From assembly GCA_963837425.1 (NCBI GenBank), contig CAWINH010000006.1, positions 186,001 through 250,000 of the forward strand: a DNA stretch of 64,000 nt, given 5' to 3'. Positions within the stretch are counted from its first letter, which is position 1. Each line of letters opens with the position of its first letter. The notes beneath the pieces were generated by a model, which worked only from the letters and a program-made list of their open reading frames with translations, did no database searches and was not told the origin of the DNA. The position numbers were made by a program, and so were the translations under genes. Positions 54,926 to 62,670 of the stretch are shown here, one piece after another. This stretch comes from CAWINH01 sp963837425 (lineage in GTDB: Bacteria; Chloroflexota; Limnocylindria; QHBO01).

Positions 54926-54981
54926 GGACCCATCGTGAGGCGGAGAGCCGTCGCGGCGCAAGGGCGGCGTCGACCGCCGAG

Positions 54982-55464
54982 CTAGGAGACGAACTCCGCC
55001 CAGCGCAGGTTGACGATCACCACGTCGAACGCCTCGGGCTGCGCGCCGTCGAATCGCATGACCGTGGCCCCGGTGAGGGGCAGGAAGGGCTGGGTGGCCC
55101 GGGTATAGGCGTCGTGCTCCAGGCCCGGACGGAGGTGGGCGGTGCCGATGATCCCGTAGTCCCCGGCGCGCACCCGCACCTCCCGCTTGTCGCGCGCCTG
55201 GCGCAGCTCCGGCGGGCTGACGTGGGGAGGCGGAACGAGGAGCAGGCACTGCGCGGTCGGCATCCGGACCCAGGCCGCGGGATCGTCCGGATCGGCACCC
55301 TGGGGGAGCAGCGGGAAATCGGTGACGCGCTGGAGGATGTCCGTCATCCGCTCGCCCTGGGGCGTGACCCAGCCGTCAATGACCATCTCCGCGGTATAGA
55401 CGCGGATCGGCTCAAGCGATTGCCGGGCCACCTCGTTGGGGTGACCCTCGGGTGCCATGCGCAC
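54982..55464 (-). CDS. uncharacterised duplicated-domain protein (paralogue of the 32-kb gene)
   Basis: About 160 residues from GTG 55464 (GAGAGGATCAAC upstream; ATG 55458 is an alternative). Halves LEPIRVYTAEMVIDGWVTPQGERMTDILQRVTDFPLLPQGA and REVRVRAGDYGIIGTAHLRPGLEHDAYTRATQPFLPLTGA align to each other and to the paralogue at 32.0-32.6 kb. It follows the nitroreductase gene on the same strand. No function recognised. Confidence 0.6.
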   Translation of the reverse strand: MRMAPEGHPNEVARQSLEPIRVYTAEMVIDGWVTPQGERMTDILQRVTDFPLLPQGADPDDPAAWVRMPTAQCLLLVPPPHVSPPELRQARDKREVRVRAGDYGIIGTAHLRPGLEHDAYTRATQPFLPLTGATVMRFDGAQPEAFDVVIVNLRWAEFVS

Positions 55465-55569
55465 GTTGATCCTCTCCCTGGGGTGGCGCCGTGCCACTGT
55501 ACGCGCGGCACCTGCCGGGCCCATACGCGACGAAGGTCCCGTCGGGGCATGGGCCGTTCGACATGACCC

Positions 55570-56118
55570 TCAGTCGTCGACGACCAGCTCGGAGAGCGGC
55601 CTTCGCGCCTCGCCGGGGGCGGCCCGCGGGCGCAGCGCTTCCGGCGCGGGGTGGCCGATCGAGATGAGGCTGCGCACGTACGCCGGCGGCGCCAGGCCCA
55701 GGAATTCCGCCACGCTCCCGCGGTACTTCGACGTCACCCAGCCGATGCCTGCGCCGAGCCCGAGCGCCCCTGCGGCGACGAGGATCCGCTCCGCGACGCG
55801 GCCCTCGTCGTAGGACTCCCACTCCTCGTTCTCCCCGGGCATCTCGATGGCGATGGCGAGCGGCGCGCCGGCGACGTGCTTCGCGTTCGGTGCCAGCTCG
55901 GCGAGGCGAGCGCGACGCTGCGGGTCGCGGATGACGCGGAAGCGCCATGGCTGCCAGTTCGTGGAGCTCCCGGTCCAGCGCGCGACGTTGAGGATCGCGC
56001 GCAGATCCTCGTCGGAGACGGCCTCCGACGTGAACTGGCGCGTCTGGTGGGTCCGTCGCAGGCGGCGAAGGATCACCGCAGCCCGATCGCGATCGACGGT
56101 CCTGGCCTCCTCGTTCAC
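55570..56118 (-). CDS. nitroreductase family protein
   Basis: About 182 residues from GTG 56118 (TATCCT six bases upstream). FMN-binding motifs: RRTHQTRQFTSEAV, ARWTGSSTNWQPWRFRVI and AAGALGLGAGIGWVTSK with GLAPPAYVRSLISIGHP. Reduces nitro groups or quinones with NAD(P)H. A longer frame to 56181 would run into tRNA-Thr. Confidence 0.85.
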   Translation of the reverse strand: MNEEARTVDRDRAAVILRRLRRTHQTRQFTSEAVSDEDLRAILNVARWTGSSTNWQPWRFRVIRDPQRRARLAELAPNAKHVAGAPLAIAIEMPGENEEWESYDEGRVAERILVAAGALGLGAGIGWVTSKYRGSVAEFLGLAPPAYVRSLISIGHPAPEALRPRAAPGEARRPLSELVVDD

Positions 56119-56124
56119 GAACCG

Positions 56125-56130
56125 AGGATA
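56125..56130 (-). promoter_or_regulatory. -10 box of a leaderless promoter (nitroreductase)
   Basis: TATCCT on the minus strand with six bases to the GTG start at 56118. Confidence 0.55.
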
Positions 56131-56153
56131 GCGCGGGTGGCCGCTTGAGCGAT

Positions 56154-56228
56154 TGGAGCCGAAGGTGGGATTCGAACCCACGACCGACGGTTTACGAAAC
56201 CGTTGCTCTACCCCTGAGCTACTTCGGC
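56154..56228 (-). tRNA. tRNA-Thr (CGT)
   Basis: Minus-strand cloverleaf: acceptor GCCGAAG pairs CTTCGGC, D-arm GCTCAGGGGTAGAGC, anticodon loop TTCGTAA gives CGT, T-arm GGTTCGAATCC, CCA encoded. TAGAAT on the minus strand at 56266-56271 is a likely -10 box. Confidence 0.96.
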
Positions 56229-56485
56229 CCGATGACGCCGCCTCGCGCGCCTGAGGCGAGGCCGGATTCTAGCAGCCGGCAGATGGGGTGGCCAGCGCAG
56301 GCGGGCTGACTCCTCAACCGCGCGTGGCCTGCACGCTATCTCCCGCAGCGGGCGCGAACTGAGAGTCGCTGAGCGTGACGCGTGCTCGCAATCGAGCCCC
56401 CGCGCGCGATCGAGCTGGATAGCGCTCCGGGGACGCGCGGTTGCAGAGTCGCGCGGCTCGGCGACCATCCCGGGGGCCAGGACGC
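56229..56485. other. intergenic region between tRNA-Thr and endonuclease III
   Basis: Holds the tRNA promoter box and a third copy of GTCGCTGAGCG near 56365. The endonuclease reading frame continues through it into the tRNA, but with no conserved text, so I treat it as non-coding. Confidence 0.5.
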
Positions 56486-57329
56486 CTACTCGGGGGGCCG
56501 CCAGCCGTGGATCAGCTCGTCGTGGTAGCGCGCCTCGCCGCCGGCCCGGGGCACGGCGCGGCACCGGCGCCACCGGTGCCCGGCCGCGGGCGACCTGCAC
56601 GTGGTAGGCGCAGACATCGGTGAGGGGACAGAGGCCGCAGATCGGGCGCGGGGCGCGGCACGTATCGCGCCCGTGCCGGATGAGCTCAACGTGGAACGGG
56701 TACATCTCCTCCGGCTCCAGCATCTCCTCGAGCAGGTCGTGCGCGCGCTCGAGCGGGGTGCGGGGCGGCAGCATCCCGAGCCGGGTGGCGACCCGGTGGA
56801 CGTGGGTGTCGACCGGCAGCGCCGGCCGCCCGAAGCCGAAGAGCAGGATGATGGCGGCGGTCTTGCGCCCGATGCCGGGGAGCGCCACGAGCCAGTCCCG
56901 CGCCTCGCTCAACGGGAGCGTGCCCAGGAAGCCCAGGTCCCAGGTCCCGCGCGTCGCATCGGCCACCTCGGCAAGGACGTGCTGGATGCGGGGCGCCTTC
57001 GTTGGCGCCAGGCCGCCCGGCCGGATCACTTCGGTCAGCTCGTCGGTCGGTGCTGCCAGCACGCCCTCCCATGACGGGTAGCGCTCGCGGAGGGCGGTGA
57101 AGGCGCGGAACGAATTCGTATCGGCGGTGTTCTGGGACAGGATCGTGAGCACCAGCTCACTGACCGGATCGAGGCGCGGGCCGGCCCAGCGCGGGTGGTC
57201 GTAGCGTTCTCCGAGCCGATCGAGCACGATCTCGGCGAGCTGCCGTCGCCGGCGTCTATCGGCCGCCAGCTTGCGGGGGCTCGGGCCTCGACGACGGCGC
57301 GGCCTCGCGACGCGGCTGGCTGGCGGCAT
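56486..57329 (-). CDS. nth: endonuclease III, probable C-terminal frameshift
   Basis: About 280 residues from ATG 57329. Helix-hairpin-helix and catalytic region: LTILSQNTADTNSFRAF, LPGIGRKTAAIIL with the Lys nucleophile, VDTHVHRVATRLG with Asp, and the Fe-S cluster CRAPRPICGLCPLTDVC. Removes oxidised pyrimidines. The main frame then runs into tRNA-Thr; a frame change at about 56575-56640 gives ARYHDELIHGWRPPE and a TAG stop at 56486, which looks like the real end. Confidence 0.85.
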
Positions 57330-57337
57330 CGGCGAGG

Positions 57338-58519
57338 TCAGGACGCGACGAGCAGCTGCCCGATCTCGAGGCTGCGGGCCAGACGCTCCGCGGCGTTCGT
57401 GAGCAGGCGCTCGGTGTCGGCCATCGCCTCCGCGAGGTCGCACGGATGGTCCAGGATCGGTTGGACCACCGCGAACGCGCCCGAGGCGTCCAGCGCGGCC
57501 GCGCCGGCGCCCAGCGATCCGCAGAGCAGCACGACCGGGGCGCTGCGGGTGCGAGCCAGGGTCGCGACACCCATCGCCGCCTTGCCGGAGAGTGTCTGCT
57601 CATCCGCCTGGCCCTCGCCGGTGATGACGAGCTGCGCCCGTTCGAGCAGGTCCGCGAGGCCGGTCAGCTCGGCCACGACCTCGACGCCCGGCCGCACGAC
57701 GGCGGCGGTGAAGCCAAGCAGCGCGGCGGTCGTTCCGCCGGCGGCGCCGGCGCCGGGAATGTCGGCCACCAGGCGACCGACCGCCCGCTCGATCGCGTCC
57801 CCGTAGATGGCGAGCGCCGCGTCCAGCGCCGCGACGCCGGACTCGTCGAGGCCCTTCTGGGGTCCGTACGTGGCGGCCGCGCCGCGCGGGCCGCACAGCG
57901 GGTTCGTCACGTCAGAGGCGACGACGAGCTCGATCTCGGCGAGCCGCGGATCCAGCCCGCTCGCATCGATCCGATGGAGATTGGCCAGGGGGCCGCCGCC
58001 GGGCGCCAGGTCAGCTCCGCGCGCGTCGAGGAAGCGGACGCCGAGCGCCGACAGCATGCCGGTCCCGCCATCGGTCGTCGCCGAGCCGCCGAGACCCAGC
58101 GTGATGCGCCGCACACCGGCCTCGAGCGCGGCCCGCAGCAGGTCGCCGGTCCCGCGCGTCGTGGCCGCGCGAGCGTTGGCCGGCGTGCGCTCGGCCGCCC
58201 CGAGGTGGTGGAGCCCCGAGGCGGCGGCCATCTCGACGAACGCGCCGTGGCCGTCGTCGAGGAGGAGCCAGTCCGCAGTCACGGGCCGGCCGAGCGAGTC
58301 GACCGTCTCGACGCTGCGCGTCTCGGCGCGTTCGCCGAGCGCGGCCTGCAGCGCGGCCAGCGTCCCCTCCCCGCCATCGGCCATGGGCGCCTCCACGATC
58401 TCGTCGCCGGGGCGGGCGCGCCGCCAGCCGGCGGCGATCGCCTCCGCCACGCCGACGGAGTCGAGGGCACCGCCGAACGAGTCTGGTGCGATCACGAGCC
58501 GGATGGGTGGAATGCTCAT
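57338..58519 (-). CDS. glycerate kinase (GlxK/GarK family)
   Basis: 393 residues. APDSFGGALDSVGVAEAI, MADGGEGTL, LGGSATTDGGTGMLSALG and ITGEGQADEQTLSGKA are the family phosphate-binding motifs. Phosphorylates glycerate to 2-phosphoglycerate. TATCAT six bases before the ATG indicates a leaderless mRNA. Adjacent to glucosyl-3-phosphoglycerate synthase-like gene, so it may recycle glycerate from glucosylglycerate. Confidence 0.9.
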   Translation of the reverse strand: MSIPPIRLVIAPDSFGGALDSVGVAEAIAAGWRRARPGDEIVEAPMADGGEGTLAALQAALGERAETRSVETVDSLGRPVTADWLLLDDGHGAFVEMAAASGLHHLGAAERTPANARAATTRGTGDLLRAALEAGVRRITLGLGGSATTDGGTGMLSALGVRFLDARGADLAPGGGPLANLHRIDASGLDPRLAEIELVVASDVTNPLCGPRGAAATYGPQKGLDESGVAALDAALAIYGDAIERAVGRLVADIPGAGAAGGTTAALLGFTAAVVRPGVEVVAELTGLADLLERAQLVITGEGQADEQTLSGKAAMGVATLARTRSAPVVLLCGSLGAGAAALDASGAFAVVQPILDHPCDLAEAMADTERLLTNAAERLARSLEIGQLLVAS

Positions 58520-58525
58520 GACCCG

Positions 58526-58531
58526 ATGATA
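58526..58531 (-). promoter_or_regulatory. -10 box of a leaderless promoter (glycerate kinase)
   Basis: TATCAT on the minus strand with six bases to the ATG at 58519. Confidence 0.6.
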
Positions 58532-58553
58532 GGCACTGATCCACGAACTCCGG

Positions 58554-60527
58554 CTAGGAGCGGAGCGCCTTGCGCCGTTCGACGTAGGCCGGGATCAGCT
58601 TCATGGGCGGGCGAAGCTCGTCGCCGATCTCGCGCACCTCGAGGCTGAACGCGTCGCGATCCTGGTTGATGAGCTTCATCCCGCGCCCGACCTCGGTCAG
58701 CAGCTCGATCCGGTGTCGCTCCTCGAGCTTGCGGATCGCTCCCTGGAGGATGACGTACGCCATCTGCGACAGGTTCACGAGCGGCTGGTTGCGATGGATC
58801 CGGCGCTCGAGGTCGACCTGGCCGATGGCTTGCATGCCGGCTCCTTCCAGGATGTCGATGAGCAGGCCGATCTCCACGGCGTATCCGGTGAAGAACGGGA
58901 GCGACTCGAGGAGCTCGCGGCGCCCGGCGTACTCGCCGGCCAGCGGCTGGATGATCCCCGACAGCTCGGGGAAGAACAGGTTGATGAGCGGTCGCGCCAT
59001 GAGCTCGGTGACCCGGCCGCCGCCCTCGGGGACGAGCTTGCTGCCCTCCTGGATCGGGCGCCGGTAGAAGCCCTTCACGTACCCGATCCGCGGCTCCCGG
59101 AGGAGCGGCCCGAGCAGGCCATAGACGAAGCGCGGCTGAATGTTGCGGATGTCGGTGTCGATCCAGCACACGATGTCGCCGTCGAGGACGTGGAGGCTCT
59201 TCCAGAGCGCCTCCCCCTTGCCGACGTAGCTTCCGACCTCGGGCAGGATCGCCGAGTGGCGCTCGACCGGTACACCGAGCTCGGTGGCGATCTCGACCGT
59301 GCGGTCGGTGCTGTCCGAGTCGATGACGAGCATCTGGTCGATGAGCGGCACGCGATCCATGAGCGCGGTCTTGATGCGCCGGATGACGAGGCCGATCGTC
59401 CGCTCCTCGTTGAGCGCCGGCAGCCCGACGCTGACCGTCAGCCCGGCCTTCTCCTTGAGGTCCACGAGCTTCCGGACGTCCTTGAACTCCGAGGCGTGGA
59501 AGCTGTTCTCGGCGAACCACTTGTCGACGATCGTGGGCAGCGAGCGGCTGCGCTCGACGTAGGCATCGGCTGCGGCGAGCGTGCCCTCCGCCTCGCGCAG
59601 CTCCTCGAAGGTGGCCTTTCCGAGCTGCTGCTTCGTCTTCACGACGATCACCGTGGGCTTCGCCTTCGAGGCGACGGTGTCGGCCACGGTGCCGAACAGG
59701 AAGCGGCCATCCGGCGTCGCGTTCGACGGATGGGCCGATGCGCCCATGACCACCAGCCCGTGGTGGGTCGCCTCGCGGATGATGGCCGCGCGAACCGACG
59801 CCGCCTCGCGGAGCATGCCCTCCGCGCGACGGCCGCCGTGCTCCTTCACGAAGCGATCGAGGGCGTCCTGCTCGTGCTCGAGCGCGCGCTCGCCGAGCCC
59901 CTTGGGGACGACGTGGAGCACGACCACGCGTGCCGAGAAACGCTTGCCGAGGTCGCGGGCCAGGCGCATCGCCAGCTCGGCGTGCGGGCCGCCGCGAACC
60001 GGGACGAGGATCGAGTCCACATTGTCGACACCGCGCTGCTTGACGACCGCGATGTCGCACGGCGACTCGCGAACGACGGCGTCGATCGTCGGAGAGAAGA
60101 CGGCCGCGGCCGCCGACGGCGCGCTGCCGCCACGGCGTTGGGCCTCCCTGGCCTCCTCGGCGGCGCGCGCCGCCTGGCTGGGAGTGGGTGGCCCGCCCCA
60201 GCCGAAGATGACGAGGTCCGTGTTCTCCTCGCCGACCGCCTCGGTGACGCCGTCGTTCGCCCGCCGCCCGATGCGGACCATGGTCCGAATCTCGACCCCC
60301 TCCTCGTCGCCAAAGTCGAGGACGCGCTGGAGGAGTCGGCGAGCGGTCCGCGCCTGGGTCGCACCCTCCGAGAGCGAGACGCCCTCGGGCACCTCCACGA
60401 TGCCGAGCGCCGTGATCTGGGTCTGGCGCCCGCCGGCCAGTCCTGAGCCGATGCGCACGAGGTCGCGCGCCGTGCGGGGGTTGGCGAGCGGCAGCAGGAT
60501 CCGGTACGGCTGACGGCGGGAGGGCAT
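58554..60527 (-). CDS. tandem Usp domains fused to glucosyl-3-phosphoglycerate synthase-like transferase
   Basis: 657 residues from MPSRRQPYRILLPLANP. Residues about 5-150 and 165-310 read as two UspA-like domains (ILVPVRGGPHAELAMRLARD, LVVMGASAHPSNATPDGRFLFGTVADTV). From about 360 a GT81-type domain: VSVGLPALNEERTIG, LVIDSDSTDRTVE, GKGEALWKSL, CWIDTDIRN, GFYRRPI, and FTGYAVEIGLLID. GpgS uses NDP-glucose and 3-phosphoglycerate to make the compatible solute precursor. ATG overlaps the preceding stop. Confidence 0.85.
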   Translation of the reverse strand: MPSRRQPYRILLPLANPRTARDLVRIGSGLAGGRQTQITALGIVEVPEGVSLSEGATQARTARRLLQRVLDFGDEEGVEIRTMVRIGRRANDGVTEAVGEENTDLVIFGWGGPPTPSQAARAAEEAREAQRRGGSAPSAAAAVFSPTIDAVVRESPCDIAVVKQRGVDNVDSILVPVRGGPHAELAMRLARDLGKRFSARVVVLHVVPKGLGERALEHEQDALDRFVKEHGGRRAEGMLREAASVRAAIIREATHHGLVVMGASAHPSNATPDGRFLFGTVADTVASKAKPTVIVVKTKQQLGKATFEELREAEGTLAAADAYVERSRSLPTIVDKWFAENSFHASEFKDVRKLVDLKEKAGLTVSVGLPALNEERTIGLVIRRIKTALMDRVPLIDQMLVIDSDSTDRTVEIATELGVPVERHSAILPEVGSYVGKGEALWKSLHVLDGDIVCWIDTDIRNIQPRFVYGLLGPLLREPRIGYVKGFYRRPIQEGSKLVPEGGGRVTELMARPLINLFFPELSGIIQPLAGEYAGRRELLESLPFFTGYAVEIGLLIDILEGAGMQAIGQVDLERRIHRNQPLVNLSQMAYVILQGAIRKLEERHRIELLTEVGRGMKLINQDRDAFSLEVREIGDELRPPMKLIPAYVERRKALRS

Positions 60528-61837
60528 CAGCCGCCGCTCTCCTCGGCGCGCATCTCGCGCCAGCGGCCCACGAGGTACGGCTTGAGCTCCTCGAACTCCT
60601 GCGCCTGTGCGTCCACGACCCGCTCTGCCTGGTCGGTCGTCATCTCCAGCGTCTCGCCAATGAACGCCGCGGTGCGGGCGAAGTAGAGCGGGGTGAGCGC
60701 GGCCAGCAGCCGATCGTGATCGGCGCCGGGATGATGGAAGGCGACGAGCGCGTCGTAGAGGCAGCGGACCCACAGCTCCGCGGGGAAGTGGAAGCTGGTG
60801 ACGTCGGCCCAGGTCAGGCTCATCACCCGTTCGAGCTGCTCGGGAGCGAGCATCTCGGCCCACGCGTCGCGGTTCGTGAGGCGGCCATCCTCGAAGTTGT
60901 GGACGAGCTTCTCGTGGCTGACCTCGATCTTCTCCGGGGCGATGACCCGCTCGAAGCCGTACTCCGGGATCGCGTGCGAGCCGCGCACCCGGAGCCATCG
61001 GTCCTCGTAATGGCCGGCCAGGTTGAAGAGGGTGCCGACGACCTGCCGGAACATCGGCCCCAGGTCGGATGCCGGGTCCTTCGCGTCGTGGATCTTGGCC
61101 CCCAGACGCGCCTGGCAGACCGCGAAGCCCTCGTTGATGGCGGAGTGGGTCATCCACACGTCGATCCCGAAGCGGGCGATCAGCTCGTCGAACGTCTCGA
61201 GCTCGAGGTAGCGGGTGATGAGGTCGCCGGAGACCGCGAACTCGCCGCCGATCGGCTGCCGGATCCGCGCACCGTAGAGGGCCCTCGTCAGCGGGTAGGC
61301 GATGTTGTTCGTGATCGTGCCGTCGTACTTGTAGCGCGCGTACATGGGTGCCACGAAGTCGTAGCCGCCCTTGAGGATCGGGCCCACCAGGAGCTCGATC
61401 CACTCCGGGACGATGCTGCGCAGGTCGGAGTCGACCATCACGAAGGCCTTGACGTTCAGCTCGCGCGCCACCTCGAAGAGGGCCCGCACTGCGGTCCCCT
61501 TGCCGCTGATCCCCTGGTAGGTGAACGTGATCCGCTGGAGCTTGTGGCGGGGGCTGACGAGGATGATCTTCTCGATGTAGTCGGGGCTCTCGGTGCTGAC
61601 CGCGACCCGCGGCGTGTCGTCCGGGGAGCCGCCATCGCTATTGACGAGGATCGGCTTGAGGTCGGGAAAGTACTGGACCATCCCTGCCGTTGCGGCGCGC
61701 ACGACGTAGCCGATCGTCTCGGCGTTCGCGAAGCTTGGGATCCCCACCATCAGGTCGGCATCGCCGACCCGGCGGACCTCGGCGAGAGCCTGCTCGTCGA
61801 GCGCAGATCCCGGCGCTGCGGCTGGTTTGGACGTCAG
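60527..61837 (-). CDS. GT-A glycosyltransferase paired with the GpgS-like gene
   Basis: 436 residues. GT-A text: LMVGIPSFANAETIGYVVRAA, ILVNSDGGSPDD, GKGTAVRALFEVA, VMVDSDLRSIVPEW, IGGEFAVSGDLITRYL. Conserved residues precede the ATG at 61750, and the frame extends to CTG 61837 (MTSKPAAAPGSALDEQ), with GGAGG six bases before it; I choose that start. Likely acts on a related glycerate or a glycan; exact substrate unknown. Confidence 0.75.
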   Translation of the reverse strand: MTSKPAAAPGSALDEQALAEVRRVGDADLMVGIPSFANAETIGYVVRAATAGMVQYFPDLKPILVNSDGGSPDDTPRVAVSTESPDYIEKIILVSPRHKLQRITFTYQGISGKGTAVRALFEVARELNVKAFVMVDSDLRSIVPEWIELLVGPILKGGYDFVAPMYARYKYDGTITNNIAYPLTRALYGARIRQPIGGEFAVSGDLITRYLELETFDELIARFGIDVWMTHSAINEGFAVCQARLGAKIHDAKDPASDLGPMFRQVVGTLFNLAGHYEDRWLRVRGSHAIPEYGFERVIAPEKIEVSHEKLVHNFEDGRLTNRDAWAEMLAPEQLERVMSLTWADVTSFHFPAELWVRCLYDALVAFHHPGADHDRLLAALTPLYFARTAAFIGETLEMTTDQAERVVDAQAQEFEELKPYLVGRWREMRAEESGG

Positions 61838-61932
61838 AGCGAGCCTCCTCAGGTCGCGTCCGGCACCACGTGTGATCTCGGAGGGAAAGGGTAGCAGACC
61901 CCACGTCGTGGGCCGCCCGATGGCGGCGTTGG

Positions 61933-62667
61933 TCAGGGGCGCGACTGCCGCTCTTCGGGGATCGAGTCCACGATACGGACCGCCCGCTGGCCGCGGCCCC
62001 CGAACGGAAAGAGCCTGCCCAACGCGTTCCGTCCGCGGCGCGGCTGGGTGGGGATCTGGAGCCAGTCCGGAGCGGTCTCGCCCGGCAAGTAGCGTGAGTT
62101 CATGTGCTTGGCCAGGTAATCGGTGAAGCCTCCGGCGCGCCAGGCGACGAGCCAGGAGTCGACCGGAGCGCGGACCGCCGGCGTGATCCGCACCTGGACG
62201 CTCTCGTCGAACACCGACCCGAGGAGCCGTCGTCGCTCCTGGTAGGGAACGTCGTGGAGCGGCTGACGATCCACCTCCACGAGGTCGACCGCGATCAGCG
62301 CGCGTCGCATCTCGTTCTCGATCGGATCCGGCAGCTCATCGGTCAGCCCCTCGTCAGCGATCGCGCTGGCGAGGTTTCGGGCGGGGCTGCCCTCACCGAC
62401 GAACGGCATGCTGGTCCAGATGCCGTCGATGAGGGCATCCGTCACGCGCAGGGCCCGCTCCGCGACCTCGATGAGCTCGCCGTAGGCCTCGTCCGCCGGC
62501 TCGCCGCCGTCATCGGTGATGCTCAGGCGGCCGTCCGCCACGCGCAGCATGAGGCGGTCGCCCCGCCAGCAGGGCTCGAAGAACCACTCCACCGAGTCGA
62601 CGACCGCGCTCGTGCGGGTTGCCTGCTGGGGCAGGGGCGCGCGCCCGGGGTCCCCGGCTCCGCTCAT
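61933..62667 (-). CDS. ligase-fold protein with lost catalytic lysine
   Basis: 244 residues. VEWFFEPCWRGDRLMLRV aligns with the ligase motif EPKWDG, but Lys is Cys and Asp is Arg. Further alignable text: DALIDGIWTSMPFVGEG, ALIAVDLVEVDRQPLHDVPYQERRRLL and GFTDYLAKHMNSRYLPGETAPDWLQI, equivalent to FDLLHLDG...LLxVPLxERR and GVVAKRxDSxYxPGxRxxDWLK. So the nucleotidyltransferase fold is kept and catalysis lost. Four-base gap to the DEAD helicase stop; probably one operon. Confidence 0.6.
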   Translation of the reverse strand: MSGAGDPGRAPLPQQATRTSAVVDSVEWFFEPCWRGDRLMLRVADGRLSITDDGGEPADEAYGELIEVAERALRVTDALIDGIWTSMPFVGEGSPARNLASAIADEGLTDELPDPIENEMRRALIAVDLVEVDRQPLHDVPYQERRRLLGSVFDESVQVRITPAVRAPVDSWLVAWRAGGFTDYLAKHMNSRYLPGETAPDWLQIPTQPRRGRNALGRLFPFGGRGQRAVRIVDSIPEERQSRP

Positions 62668-62670
62668 CGT

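Noticed and set aside
56208..56486. Long C-terminal extension of endonuclease III
   Set aside because: The frame continues into tRNA-Thr with unconserved text; a one-base frame change gives a natural end at 56486.
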